Of a DNA stretch of 64,000 nucleotides, positions 9,300 to 17,112 are shown piece after piece (positions within the stretch are counted from its first letter, which is position 1; the number at the start of each line of letters is the position of its first letter). This DNA comes from Promethearchaeota archaeon (GTDB lineage Archaea; Asgardarchaeota; Lokiarchaeia; Sigyniarchaeales; SOKP01). The stretch lies in contig JAHLWP010000015.1 of the NCBI GenBank assembly GCA_019057865.1, positions 1 to 64,000 on the forward strand. Reading direction: 5' to 3'. The notes under the pieces are model-generated. The model did not search any database. It saw only the letters and a list, made by a program, of their open reading frames with translations, and was not told the DNA's origin. The translations under genes and the position numbers were made by a program.

Positions 9300-9935
9300 A
9301 TGGTAGTGAAAAAGAAATCAAAAGTGACTACAGCACTGATTCCGGTATTATTTTTAATAGGTATCATAGCAATTGTTACACCAGTGAACGCTTGTTACAC
9401 TAATCGCATTTACATCATGGCGAAAGGGGATGACGAAGATATTGCTGGAGCTACTACTTCAATCATAGCAATGATTGAATTCGATAAAGCTAGCGGCATC
9501 CCTTCAGTGGCACAAGTAGAATTCCAAACAAAAATTTATGATGAATCAGGAGAGAAAATTTATTCGATGAAGGGAAAGCTTATAGATGGTTTAATAATAA
9601 GCGATAGCTTTCAATTTTATTGCACAGTACGAGAAGTCACGTGGATTAACCTTTGGTTTATCATGGGTGAGGGAAGACTTAAAACTACTGATACAGTTAT
9701 CGAGATAGAATATCGAGGGCAAACAATAACCTTGCCAAATACGGAAGGTCAATATATTCCATTTTCCATTTTTATGATGGTAAGCCCTAAAGGTGAATAT
9801 GTTTTAGGTGAAGATCCCGAAGTTTTTATTTGGCCACAAGGAGGATGGGCTACTGCTGGAATTATGGTTGGTGGAATCCCGAGCTTCGGTGTGGTAACCT
9901 ATTTGACAAAATACATGGAAAAATTGGTCCCTTAA
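9300..9935 (+). CDS. Secreted protein, paralogue 1 (unit B)
   Basis: About 211 residues with the same Sec signal peptide as the gene at 2252 (KKKSK basic end, hydrophobic LIPVLFLIGIIAIV, VNA-C junction). The mature region keeps the family motifs SGEK, INLWFIMGEG, LKTTDT and LPNTEG, but is diverged from the other two paralogues beyond the first 43 residues. It ends with a distinct tail, YLTKYMEKLVP. ATG 9300 is chosen because GAGGTG lies just upstream. It is divergent from the regulator at 7158-9074. A hypothetical exported protein; no fold assigned. Confidence 0.78.
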   Translation: MVVKKKSKVTTALIPVLFLIGIIAIVTPVNACYTNRIYIMAKGDDEDIAGATTSIIAMIEFDKASGIPSVAQVEFQTKIYDESGEKIYSMKGKLIDGLIISDSFQFYCTVREVTWINLWFIMGEGRLKTTDTVIEIEYRGQTITLPNTEGQYIPFSIFMMVSPKGEYVLGEDPEVFIWPQGGWATAGIMVGGIPSFGVVTYLTKYMEKLVP

Positions 9936-10029
9936 CACTAAGTCAAGCGTAACAGATAAGAAATATATTCTAAAATCTTTTTTTTTTTTTTTCATCTCAT
10001 TTTAAATTAAATATAGGATTGAATGTGTT

Positions 10030-10299
10030 GTGCTAGAACAAACATTTCTAAATAATAACTCTTCTAACTTCACAATCCTACACTTCACAATCCTACACTG
10101 TATCATAACTGATAAAGTCACGGGTGAAATATTACAACATTCCATTTACGGAGATACTTCAAGGGACTATCGGATTAACGAACTTTCTGAACAGTATATA
10201 ACAAACTTCAAGACTCATAAAATACCTACAACCTATTTAGTTAGTATTTACAGGAGAGGTTTCTTTATAGGTGATTTTACCTTTACTACAGTCAAATAA
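10030..10299 (+). CDS. Uncertain small ORF between secreted genes
   Basis: 89 codons from GTG, present only in unit B. Near the start a 14-base direct repeat (CACAATCCTACACT region, 10069-10099) encodes FTILHFTILH. The downstream part (IITDKVTGEILQHSIYGDTSRDYRINEL) reads like real protein sequence, but there is no clear ribosome binding site, no recognisable domain and no paralogue in unit A, where the segment is deleted. It could be a small gene or a remnant. Confidence 0.3.
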   Translation: MLEQTFLNNNSSNFTILHFTILHCIITDKVTGEILQHSIYGDTSRDYRINELSEQYITNFKTHKIPTTYLVSIYRRGFFIGDFTFTTVK

Positions 10300-10435
10300 A
10301 TTCTAATTCCAAACTTTTTTTTTAAATATTCTCATCCTACAAATTTTTTCGAACTAGTTTTTCACATCAATTTTTTTTTCACTTTGTCATCTTACTCTGG
10401 CATACATGAGGCAATTTATTAAATTTTCTTTTCTT

Positions 10436-10582
10436 CCATAAAGAATCGAAAGTTCCATGGATATATCGGAAGCTCAATTATAAAGGTAATTCTATCTCAA
10501 CCTTTAATTAGTCATCATAAAGATGATAAAACCTAAAATTAAAAAAAAAAGAGTTGAATAAAAAGAAATATTTGAGGTGAAA
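10436..10582 (+). promoter_or_regulatory. Diverged copy of the secreted-gene leader
   Basis: Matches the last 155 or so bases of the leaders at 2097-2251 and 9145-9299 with scattered changes. The stem is kept with a different loop: TCATC, ATAAA, GATGA at 10512-10526. TCGGAAGCTCAATTATAAAG and the terminal GAGGTG before the ATG are retained. Here no divergent regulator is present, so the conserved part is tied to the secreted gene rather than to the regulator. Confidence 0.55.
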
Positions 10583-11239
10583 ATGATAGTGAAAGAGAAA
10601 TCAAAAGTGACTAAAGCACTGATCGCGGCATCATTTTTAATATGTATCATAGCAATTGTTACACCAGTGGTGGCGGCTAATACTAATCGCGTCTTCTTCG
10701 TAGCAATAGGAGATGATCTAGATATCCCTGGAACTACTAATATTATCATAGGGAAGATTAAATTCGGTGGAGGCAATGAGCTCCCATCGGCGCGAGTAGT
10801 TTTCCATTCAAAAATCTATGATGATTCAGGTGAAAAAGTGTATACTATGATAGGAATGCTCAAAGATGGATATCTTATGGACACCAGCTTTTCATTTTTT
10901 TGCCCACTCTTTAAAGTCTGGTTTATTAACGTGTGGCAAGTCATGGGTGAGGGAAAGTTTAGAACTACTGATACCAATATCGAGGTATATTTTCGAGATT
11001 TGCTTACAATAACCATGCCAAATACTGAAGGTAAATTTGTATCAGCACCGATTTTAATGTTACTAAGCCCTACAGCTGAATATAGAAATGGTGATCCAAT
11101 AACTGGACCGATAGGGCCAGTTAAAATTTGGGAACAAGGAAGATGGGCCCTTGCTGCGGTTATATGGTATGTTCCTGAAATTGGTGATTATTTGCCGATC
11201 GGTCCGCTATCCTATTTGACAATATCCATAGGAATATGA
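10583..11239 (+). CDS. Secreted protein, paralogue 2 (unit B)
   Basis: About 218 residues with a Sec signal (KEKSK, hydrophobic LIAASFLICIIAIV, VVAA junction). Family motifs present: GDDLDIPG, SKIYDDSGEK, INVWQVMGEGKFRTTDT, MPNTEG, SPTAEYR and GPVKIWEQG, ending LSYLTISIGI. The body is close to that of 2252-2944 (the unit A chimera), and the 3' flank is nearly identical to that after 2944. ATG 10583 is preferred because the earlier GTG is part of the Shine-Dalgarno. Exported protein of unknown function, likely co-regulated with the other two through the shared leader. Confidence 0.78.
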   Translation: MIVKEKSKVTKALIAASFLICIIAIVTPVVAANTNRVFFVAIGDDLDIPGTTNIIIGKIKFGGGNELPSARVVFHSKIYDDSGEKVYTMIGMLKDGYLMDTSFSFFCPLFKVWFINVWQVMGEGKFRTTDTNIEVYFRDLLTITMPNTEGKFVSAPILMLLSPTAEYRNGDPITGPIGPVKIWEQGRWALAAVIWYVPEIGDYLPIGPLSYLTISIGI

Positions 11240-11623
11240 ATCCCATAACGCTAAGTCAATCGTAAGAGATAAAAAATAATGTAATATCTTAATTAAAATA
11301 TAGAAAAAGAGAGGAACATGTTTAGATAATTGGCTTCTCGAATGACCACACCTAAACTAAAATTCCTCCATTCTATATCTCTTTTTTTGTATTATTAAAT
11401 TTATTGAACGATAGAATCTTTACAATATTGTATAATACAAAAATTATACTTATAATTATAACATAGATTCAAAACTCGATTTAAGTTAATCTTAATGGAA
11501 ATAAACTCTTTAGAGCCTCTCATAAAAGAGATTTTCATTGCGAAGATTCTTCATTAAGCATTAGATTTAAAATTATATTTACCTTAATATTTCATAAAGC
11601 TATAATCCAAATCAAATGAATAT
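11240..11623. other. Conserved intergenic spacer after secreted gene (B)
   Basis: 384 bases, same length and mostly same sequence as 2945-3328, especially the first 150. No convincing ORF on either strand. Presumably holds the 3' UTR of the secreted gene and the promoter of the TPR-longin gene. Confidence 0.4.
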
Positions 11624-13588
11624 ATGTCTCACCCAGGGCTAAAGCAATTAACAAGAGCAGAGCAACTTTTTGATGATGGTAATCTTGAAGAGGCTCTTGA
11701 AATTCTAAATGATGAGAGTCATTTTGAGGGGCTTAATCTTCAGCAAAAAAGTTATTTTCAGTTTCTTAAGGGATTAATTCTCTTTTTTCTTAATAAAGGG
11801 GAAGATCTCATTAGTTTAGGCGAGACAATTTATAAAGAAGGTCAAAAATGTAATGATAATCTCCAATCTTTTGATGGATTATTTTTTATTATTACTGGAT
11901 TAGCTATAGCTGGTAAATTTGAGGAAGCGTTCAATTTTTTTAAAGAAATTGAATCATTAATAAAGTCTATTTCAAATGTGTCTAAAGAAATTATAACTCA
12001 AAGAAAAGCTCGTCTAAGTGTAGCAAAAGCTTTTGTTGGATTGCATGGTGGTAAAGTAGATTTGGTTGAGACGTCTTTAGAGTGGATCTTAGATTCACAA
12101 GAAAAATTCGAGAAATCATTCGAAATCGTCTGGGCTAATCTTCTAATGGCGAGTTATTTAGTACGAGTAAAAAGCAAGTTTGATCTTTGTAGGGAGCACA
12201 TCAAAAAAGCATTATCTCTTGCAAAGGAAATTAAATTTAATCACTACTGGATTGCTCTGTGTCAACTCTATTTTGGAGTATATTATATATCTATTGGCGA
12301 AATGGATAAAAGCTTGAAATATAACATAAAGGGTTTAGAATTATTTAAAAAGATAAAGAGTAGTTTTAATGTTGCACTTCTATTAAATAATATTGGGAAT
12401 TTATATGGTGAAATGAGTGAATATGAACTTGCTGTGGAACATTTAGAGGAGAGTATAAATCTTTTAGAGCAGATTCCTCAAAGTTTTTTTTCTATTGAAG
12501 GCACTATTGAAAGTTTAATAACCTTAGCCGTTGAACATGGAGATAACGAACGTGCTCAAAAATATTTTCATCGTTTGGAAGATATTTATAACCAAAAAAG
12601 AGACGATAGAATTGAATTTCTTTACAAATTTGATAAAGCCCTAATTTTAAAAACAAGTTCTCGAATCCGAGATAAAGCAAAAGCAGAAGAATTATTCAAA
12701 GAACTCATAGAAACTGATACTATAGCTTTTGATCTTATTATAAAAGCTCATATCCATCTTTGTGACATACTTCTCACGGAATATCGTATTAATAATGATA
12801 GTGAGATTTTTACCGAATTGAATTATTACATTTCCAAATTATTGACTATCGCGGAGAAACAACATTCGTATATTGTTTTTTGTGAAACCTTCATACTTCA
12901 AGCCAGATTAGCTCTACTAAATTTTGATATAAAATCGGCTCGACTGTTTTTGACTCAAGCACAGAAGATAGCAGAGTCCTATAGCATGAAACGCTTAGCA
13001 ATGAAAATTTCACATGAACATGATGAATTACTTAGACAAATAAAGATGTGGGAGAATTTAAAAGAATCAGAAGCGTCTTTATCTGAACGCTGGAAGCTCG
13101 CTGGTCTGAACGAGCAAATGGAGAATATGGTAAGAAAACGAATGATTGAAGCTCCTAAGATCTCAGAAGAAGAGCCTGTCACAATTTTTATCATAACAGA
13201 AGGAGGGTCAACTTTATTCTCCCACTCATTTATTGATCAAAAATCTTTTGAATCACATCTTTTTGGCGGTTTCTTAACAACTATTGATTATTTTATTAGG
13301 GAAATGTTTTCTGAAGGACTAGACAGCGCAATCTTCGGTGAATATACTCTTCTTATGAAATCTATTCCACCTTTTTTTATTTCTTATATATTTAGAGGTG
13401 ATTCTTATTATGCTCATCAGAAGATAAATTATTTTATCGATCATATCCAAAAAGAAGATGTTATTTGGCAAAATTTACTTAAATCTTTTCAAATAAGCCA
13501 GTCTATTCACTTAAAAGATATTCCCTTACTTGAATCCTTAATAACAGAAATATTTATCACTAAAAGTATTGTATATAGTGAATTATAA
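11624..13588 (+). CDS. TPR protein with C-terminal longin-like domain (copy B)
   Basis: 654 residues, paralogue of 3329-5284. The N-terminal TPR-like region is clearly diverged from copy A, with several three-residue-scale length differences. The linker (HEHDELLRQIKMWENLKE) and the C-terminal longin-like domain (from EEPVTIFIITEGGSTLFSHSF to the end) are highly similar. The conserved longin pattern is kept: GGFLTTIDYFIREMFSEGLD, IPPFFISYIFRGDSYYAHQKI, QNLLKSFQ. Followed after 81 bases by the GTPase at 13670. Likely a GTPase-partner protein whose TPR part has been free to change, perhaps for a different ligand or client; that role is inference. Confidence 0.82.
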   Translation: MSHPGLKQLTRAEQLFDDGNLEEALEILNDESHFEGLNLQQKSYFQFLKGLILFFLNKGEDLISLGETIYKEGQKCNDNLQSFDGLFFIITGLAIAGKFEEAFNFFKEIESLIKSISNVSKEIITQRKARLSVAKAFVGLHGGKVDLVETSLEWILDSQEKFEKSFEIVWANLLMASYLVRVKSKFDLCREHIKKALSLAKEIKFNHYWIALCQLYFGVYYISIGEMDKSLKYNIKGLELFKKIKSSFNVALLLNNIGNLYGEMSEYELAVEHLEESINLLEQIPQSFFSIEGTIESLITLAVEHGDNERAQKYFHRLEDIYNQKRDDRIEFLYKFDKALILKTSSRIRDKAKAEELFKELIETDTIAFDLIIKAHIHLCDILLTEYRINNDSEIFTELNYYISKLLTIAEKQHSYIVFCETFILQARLALLNFDIKSARLFLTQAQKIAESYSMKRLAMKISHEHDELLRQIKMWENLKESEASLSERWKLAGLNEQMENMVRKRMIEAPKISEEEPVTIFIITEGGSTLFSHSFIDQKSFESHLFGGFLTTIDYFIREMFSEGLDSAIFGEYTLLMKSIPPFFISYIFRGDSYYAHQKINYFIDHIQKEDVIWQNLLKSFQISQSIHLKDIPLLESLITEIFITKSIVYSEL

Positions 13589-13669
13589 CTTCTAAATTAA
13601 AGAAATGCTGTTATATACAAAATTCATTTAGCTAAAATTTTATATTATACAATATCTAATTTTACATTA

Positions 13670-14224
13670 ATGACTAAAACTCAGGAATTTGGATTTAAGA
13701 TATCTATAATTGGAGATGGAGGGGTCGGTAAAACATCTTTAATAAAAAAATTTACGAAAGGGACCTTTGAAAAAGATTATATTAAGACTATAGGTGCCCA
13801 ATTTTCAAGATGTGATAAAGAAATTAATGGGGATGTAATTAATTTAATATTTTGGGATATAGCAGGTCAAGATGATTTTAATTTTTTACATCCTTTATTT
13901 TATAAAGAAAGTAGAGCCAGCATTATTGTATATAGCCTTGAAACAAATGATTTAGGTAAATATAGCTTTCTTCATATAAAGAATTGGTATAATGAATTAA
14001 ACAAGTATTGTGGCGATATTCCTGTTGTTTTATTTGCCAATAAATTTGATTTGGTGAATGAAAATAATTTTAATGAACTTGAAATTCAAGAAATTGTCAA
14101 AAAATATAATTTTCTTGGATACTATATTACTTCTGCAAAAACAGGACAAGGTGTAATAGAAGCATTTAATGCAATTATTGAAAAATTATATTATAAATAT
14201 AAAAAATTATCCTCCCAGGAATAA
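13670..14224 (+). CDS. Ras/Rab-like small GTPase (copy B)
   Basis: 184 residues, differing from 5402-5956 at about ten positions, none in the G1 (GDGGVGKT), G3 (WDIAGQ), G4 (NKFD) or G5 (SAK) motifs. No C-terminal Cys for prenylation. The spacer to the upstream TPR-longin gene is shortened relative to unit A by a deletion of about 27 bases just before the start. That both GTPases stay intact and nearly identical while other cassette members drift suggests both are under selection, or that the duplication is recent. Confidence 0.95.
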   Translation: MTKTQEFGFKISIIGDGGVGKTSLIKKFTKGTFEKDYIKTIGAQFSRCDKEINGDVINLIFWDIAGQDDFNFLHPLFYKESRASIIVYSLETNDLGKYSFLHIKNWYNELNKYCGDIPVVLFANKFDLVNENNFNELEIQEIVKKYNFLGYYITSAKTGQGVIEAFNAIIEKLYYKYKKLSSQE

Positions 14225-14330
14225 CTTAATTTTATTTCTCTTCAATCTACATAATCTCTGCAAATATTCATGATAATGAAATAGAATTTCTAAAAGAAAA
14301 AATTATTAGAATTTTCAATTTAATCTAGTT

Positions 14331-14758
14331 TCATTTTTGAAATTCTTTTGGAATATGGACAGCAAACTTACATTCCACTTTCCCTGTAAGAGGGGTTTCA
14401 ATTGGTTCTACTTTAGTTGGTTGATCGAATATGATATCCCAATATTGTTTGATGAATCCAGCACTGCAATGGCAGAAATTAGGAGAAATTTCTTGCTCAG
14501 TACCATTCTTAATTGCACCTCGTACCCAAGCACAGTAACAACTATAATATCTTTTCATTCTTTCGTCCTCAGCATTTAGAAGTTTTTTTATTTGATATGG
14601 TATTTTGGTGACAATTATTTTATCTCCTTCTCTTATTCCAGGAGTGATTGTTGGATTGCTTTTTATATATTCTACTACTTCTTCATCAATATACTGAGCA
14701 TATTCTAAAGTACCCTCTTTTTGGTGTTTTTGAACTCTTTCTACAAATTCCTGCTTTT
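14331..14758 (-). pseudogene. 5'-truncated copy of the Cys-rich gene
   Basis: The reading frame from 14331 upward matches the C-terminal 140 or so residues of the protein at 6062-7033, including YYSCYCAWVRGAI, SPNFCHCSAGF and GKVECKFAVHIP, with almost no changes. At 14758 the similarity stops and the frame runs on into the antisense of an unrelated gene piece up to a start at 14849, giving an artificial N-terminus. The N-terminal half is absent, so it is most likely a pseudogene made at the duplication boundary. Because the Cys-rich half has stayed intact, expression of a short protein is not excluded. Confidence 0.75.
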
Positions 14759-14917
14759 GAATATTGTCTGGCATTGACTTTTGGTGCATGTGTTGGTATT
14801 TTAGAAAAAACAGCTGGATCTGATTTAAAATTGCTTCAAGATCCAGCATGGCAGAATGAAAATTTAACCAATGTGGAAAATAATTCTGAAAGTATTAAGG
14901 CTTTTCTTACCCAATAA
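14759..14917 (+). pseudogene. 3' remnant of an unidentified gene
   Basis: From 14759 the plus strand reads about 52 codons of plausible protein (EYCLALTFGACVGILEKTAG, then SDLKLLQDPAWQNE, ending KAFLTQ and a stop at 14917). Its frame has no matching upstream part, because the DNA to the left is the end of duplication unit B. It is therefore the C-terminal tail of a gene whose front was removed when the duplicated segment was joined here. I do not recognise the family. Confidence 0.55.
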
Positions 14918-14933
14918 TAAATTTTTATTCAAG

Positions 14934-15752
14934 TTAACCTAATTCAGTTTTAAGAAATGACTCTAGGTTTGTATTACTTGCAATAAAAGGAAATCTTATA
15001 TCTATTGATAAAGTTTGATCAATTTCAGTTCCATTTAAAGAAAAAATTTTGCCACCCGCTTCTTTTAAAATCAACATTCCCGCAGCCACATCTACTAAAC
15101 GGTTACTTTTTCTTAGGTTGATGAATGCCTCCATACTTCCACTTGCAATTTGACAAAGAGTTAAAGCAGTGCTCCCTAATATTCTTACCCTATAAAATCT
15201 CCTTATTAGTGGAGTTAATTTTTGTAAATCTTCCATTAAGTTTTTCATTGGTAGATTAAGTTCAAAAAAACACTTTTCAGAGATATCAAGATCCGAAACA
15301 TGTATTTTTTTATCATTAAGATAAGCACCTTTTTCTTTTTCTGCCCAATAAATATCTTTAGTAAACAGATTAAGAACTACTGCCCTTTGAATATCGCTAA
15401 TTTTTGATCCGATCGCATGGGCAATAGAAACAGAACAATATGGTATGCCTCTTACAGCATTATTCGATCCATCTAAAGGATCAACAATTAGAACATTTTG
15501 ATTATTCATTGCTTTTTCCTTATTTCCTATATATTTTTCTCCAATTTCTTCGCTGATTAACAATGTATCAACATTAGCCTTTTCTAACGATTCTATAATC
15601 ACATTTTCTGCTATAATATCAATATTCATGGAAACATCTCCACCTGCACCCCTAGTTGACTTCAATCCTGCTTCTTTTTGTCCCAATAATGGAGAAACTT
15701 TATTAAATACATTTATAGTAATTTGTTTCAAGAAGTTAATATCAATTTCCAT
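14934..15752 (-). CDS. Inositol monophosphatase/FBPase-family phosphatase
   Basis: 272 residues, the family's usual length. Metal-binding motifs are present: SEEIGEKY (the Glu of motif 1), the DPLDGSNN signature (about residues 91-98) and the C-terminal LVDVAAGMLILKEAGG containing the third metal-ligand Asp. The family removes phosphate from inositol-1-phosphate, fructose-1,6-bisphosphate or, in some members, 3'-phosphoadenosine phosphates using Mg2+. In archaea many act as dual IMPase/FBPase; which substrate is used here cannot be told from motifs. The gene converges on the truncated end of unit B, and lies downstream of uncharacterised and ribosomal genes on the same strand. Confidence 0.9.
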   Translation of the reverse strand: MEIDINFLKQITINVFNKVSPLLGQKEAGLKSTRGAGGDVSMNIDIIAENVIIESLEKANVDTLLISEEIGEKYIGNKEKAMNNQNVLIVDPLDGSNNAVRGIPYCSVSIAHAIGSKISDIQRAVVLNLFTKDIYWAEKEKGAYLNDKKIHVSDLDISEKCFFELNLPMKNLMEDLQKLTPLIRRFYRVRILGSTALTLCQIASGSMEAFINLRKSNRLVDVAAGMLILKEAGGKIFSLNGTEIDQTLSIDIRFPFIASNTNLESFLKTELG

Positions 15753-15829
15753 TAAAAATCAAATAAAACTATAATTAAATTAAAAAATCAGAAATAGAAA
15801 ATAATGTTTGCTTTTTTAAGAGATTTCAA

Positions 15830-16567
15830 TCATATACTATCTCTTTCTTTTAAGATCTTATTTTTTTCAATAATCCATTTATCTACAACAAATTTCTGAA
15901 AATCAGTTTTATTAGTAACATCATATTCCGAATGTATAGTGCTTTTCGGAGCCCAAAATTCTTCTCCTGTATCTAATGTGATTAATAAAGCCTTAGGGCT
16001 CTCAACTTTAATTTTCGCTTTAACTTTAACTGTATCAACCAACACACCAAATTCTGTAGTTTCAACAACTTGAAGACCATCTCGAGCTGTGATTTGTTCT
16101 GAAAAAAGACTATATTCACTTTCCTCATCGACTAACTTTTCTTTAGCTTTAGTTTCAAAAGCGCCGCTCGTAGCATACTCTATTTTTTCAGTAAGTATAT
16201 GATCAAGCAATAAAGTCATTAAATTAATGCTTGGAAATCGAAGTTTCTTTTTATAATCTCCAATTTTTATTTGTAAGACTTGACGGGATTCATCTTCCCA
16301 ACCTACATAAATCTCTGTTTTACGATCTTCAAAGATATGATATCCTCTCCAGTTTGCACTCTTTTTATTAAGAACCTCTAAAATGCATATCATTTCCTCT
16401 ATTGAGATTTTGACTGTTTTTCCTTCTCCTTTGGTAGTTTTCTCCCAAGATCCATCTTCCTTTCTATTTATACAACTTAAGAAAATATATGGAACCATTT
16501 TGGTGGGACTTGTAACAATAATGCTCGAATTCTGCCCATAAATAGTTTTTGTATGAAAATCTGCCAT
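15830..16567 (-). CDS. Conserved hypothetical protein
   Basis: About 245 residues; ATG 16567 (MADFHTKTIYG) is a better start than the ATG three codons earlier. The N-terminal 130 residues are rich in beta strands with many Lys and Arg and end in a helix (INLMTLLLDHILTEKI), faintly resembling PC4/Whirly-type single-strand binding folds. A C-terminal section (VKAKIKVESPKALLITLDTGEEFWAPKSTI) looks like a small beta-barrel. There is no catalytic motif or membrane segment. It follows uS10 on the same strand, so an information-processing role is possible, but I do not recognise the family with confidence. Confidence 0.6.
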   Translation of the reverse strand: MADFHTKTIYGQNSSIIVTSPTKMVPYIFLSCINRKEDGSWEKTTKGEGKTVKISIEEMICILEVLNKKSANWRGYHIFEDRKTEIYVGWEDESRQVLQIKIGDYKKKLRFPSINLMTLLLDHILTEKIEYATSGAFETKAKEKLVDEESEYSLFSEQITARDGLQVVETTEFGVLVDTVKVKAKIKVESPKALLITLDTGEEFWAPKSTIHSEYDVTNKTDFQKFVVDKWIIEKNKILKERDSI

Positions 16568-16681
16568 TATAATCAATTCTTATAAAAATTAAAAATAAAA
16601 CCCATATTATTATTTGGAATATAACAGTTTAAGGATTTAAATATCGCTAAAATATAGAATTTAACATATATAAAATTTAAA

Positions 16682-16987
16682 TCACATTAACTCAATCTCT
16701 ACTAGAACAGATTCAGGAATCTGAATCTTCATAATAAGATGCATACTTCTCTCATTAGCAATGATTTCAAAAAGACGTTTATGAATTCTCATTTCGAACT
16801 TAGCCCAAGTGCTCGTTCCCTGGCCAGAGGGCGATTTTCGAACAGGCACACGTAATCGTTTAGTAGGCAAAGGTATTGGTCCATGTTTTTTGATCCCTTG
16901 ACTCTTGCATACATTTTCAATTTGGTCACATACAGATTGTAATGCTCCTAATTCTGTCGATGATAAACGTATGCGTGCTTTCTGTAT
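16682..16987 (-). CDS. rps10: Ribosomal protein uS10, apparent ATA start
   Basis: 101 residues, the normal archaeal uS10 length, when read from ATA at 16987. The sequence opens xQKARIRLSSTE and continues through GPIPLPTKRLRVPVRKSP and MRIHKRLFEI to IPESVLVEIEL, all hallmark uS10 segments. The first in-frame canonical start, TTG at 16870, would remove 39 residues including the conserved GPIPL strand and is not credible. Two codons before the ATA is an in-frame stop, so the ATA stands exactly where the family has Met. A TATA-like TTTAAATA (17009-17016) is centred about 26 bases upstream, as for a leaderless transcript beginning at the ATA. A single missing A in the A6 run would instead allow a GTG start. 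A component of the 30S head. Confidence 0.9.
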   Translation of the reverse strand: MQKARIRLSSTELGALQSVCDQIENVCKSQGIKKHGPIPLPTKRLRVPVRKSPSGQGTSTWAKFEMRIHKRLFEIIANERSMHLIMKIQIPESVLVEIELM

Positions 16988-17008
16988 TTTTTATTCACCA
17001 AGGGAATT

Positions 17009-17016
17009 TATTTAAA
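17009..17016 (-). promoter_or_regulatory. TATA-like box upstream of uS10
   Basis: TTTAAATA on the minus strand, centred about 26 bases before the ATA codon at 16987. Archaeal TATA boxes are typically centred 25-27 bases before the transcription start, so this would produce a leaderless mRNA whose first codon is ATA. Positional inference only. Confidence 0.45.
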
Positions 17017-17112
17017 ATTTACGGTTTTAACTCTTACTCTAACTATTTAATGTAATATCGATAATAATTGCTATTAAATAAATTTTTTTATCTAACCTCC
17101 TTTTGAATAAAA

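Larger units (their letters stand above)
7156..14758. repeat. Tandem duplication, unit B
   Basis: Second copy of 108-6489. It is about 1.25 kb longer because it contains two secreted-protein genes plus a small uncertain ORF where unit A has one fused gene. The right end is sharp: similarity to unit A stops after the shared CCTGCTTTT at 14758, inside the Cys-rich gene, and unrelated plus-strand coding sequence begins. The left end lies just before the stop codon of the regulator. Between units A and B is a unique 666-base piece holding the N-terminal half of the whole Cys-rich gene. Confidence 0.93.

Noticed and set aside
5402..14224. Prenylated Rab-type GTPases
   Set aside because: Neither copy has a C-terminal Cys motif. 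Both end KKLSSQE.
108..14758. The duplication as an assembly artefact
   Set aside because: The two units differ at many positions throughout (secreted genes, TPR regions, a 27-base deletion, one extra gene), so they are real separate copies. Only the 410-base identical tract would need read-level checking.
14648..14917. An 89-residue plus-strand gene
   Set aside because: Its first half is antisense to the truncated Cys-rich gene. Only the part from 14759 looks like true coding sequence, and it is treated as a remnant.
16682..16870. A 62-residue short uS10 starting at TTG 16870
   Set aside because: This would delete the conserved N-terminal 39 residues that are clearly encoded just upstream in the same frame.
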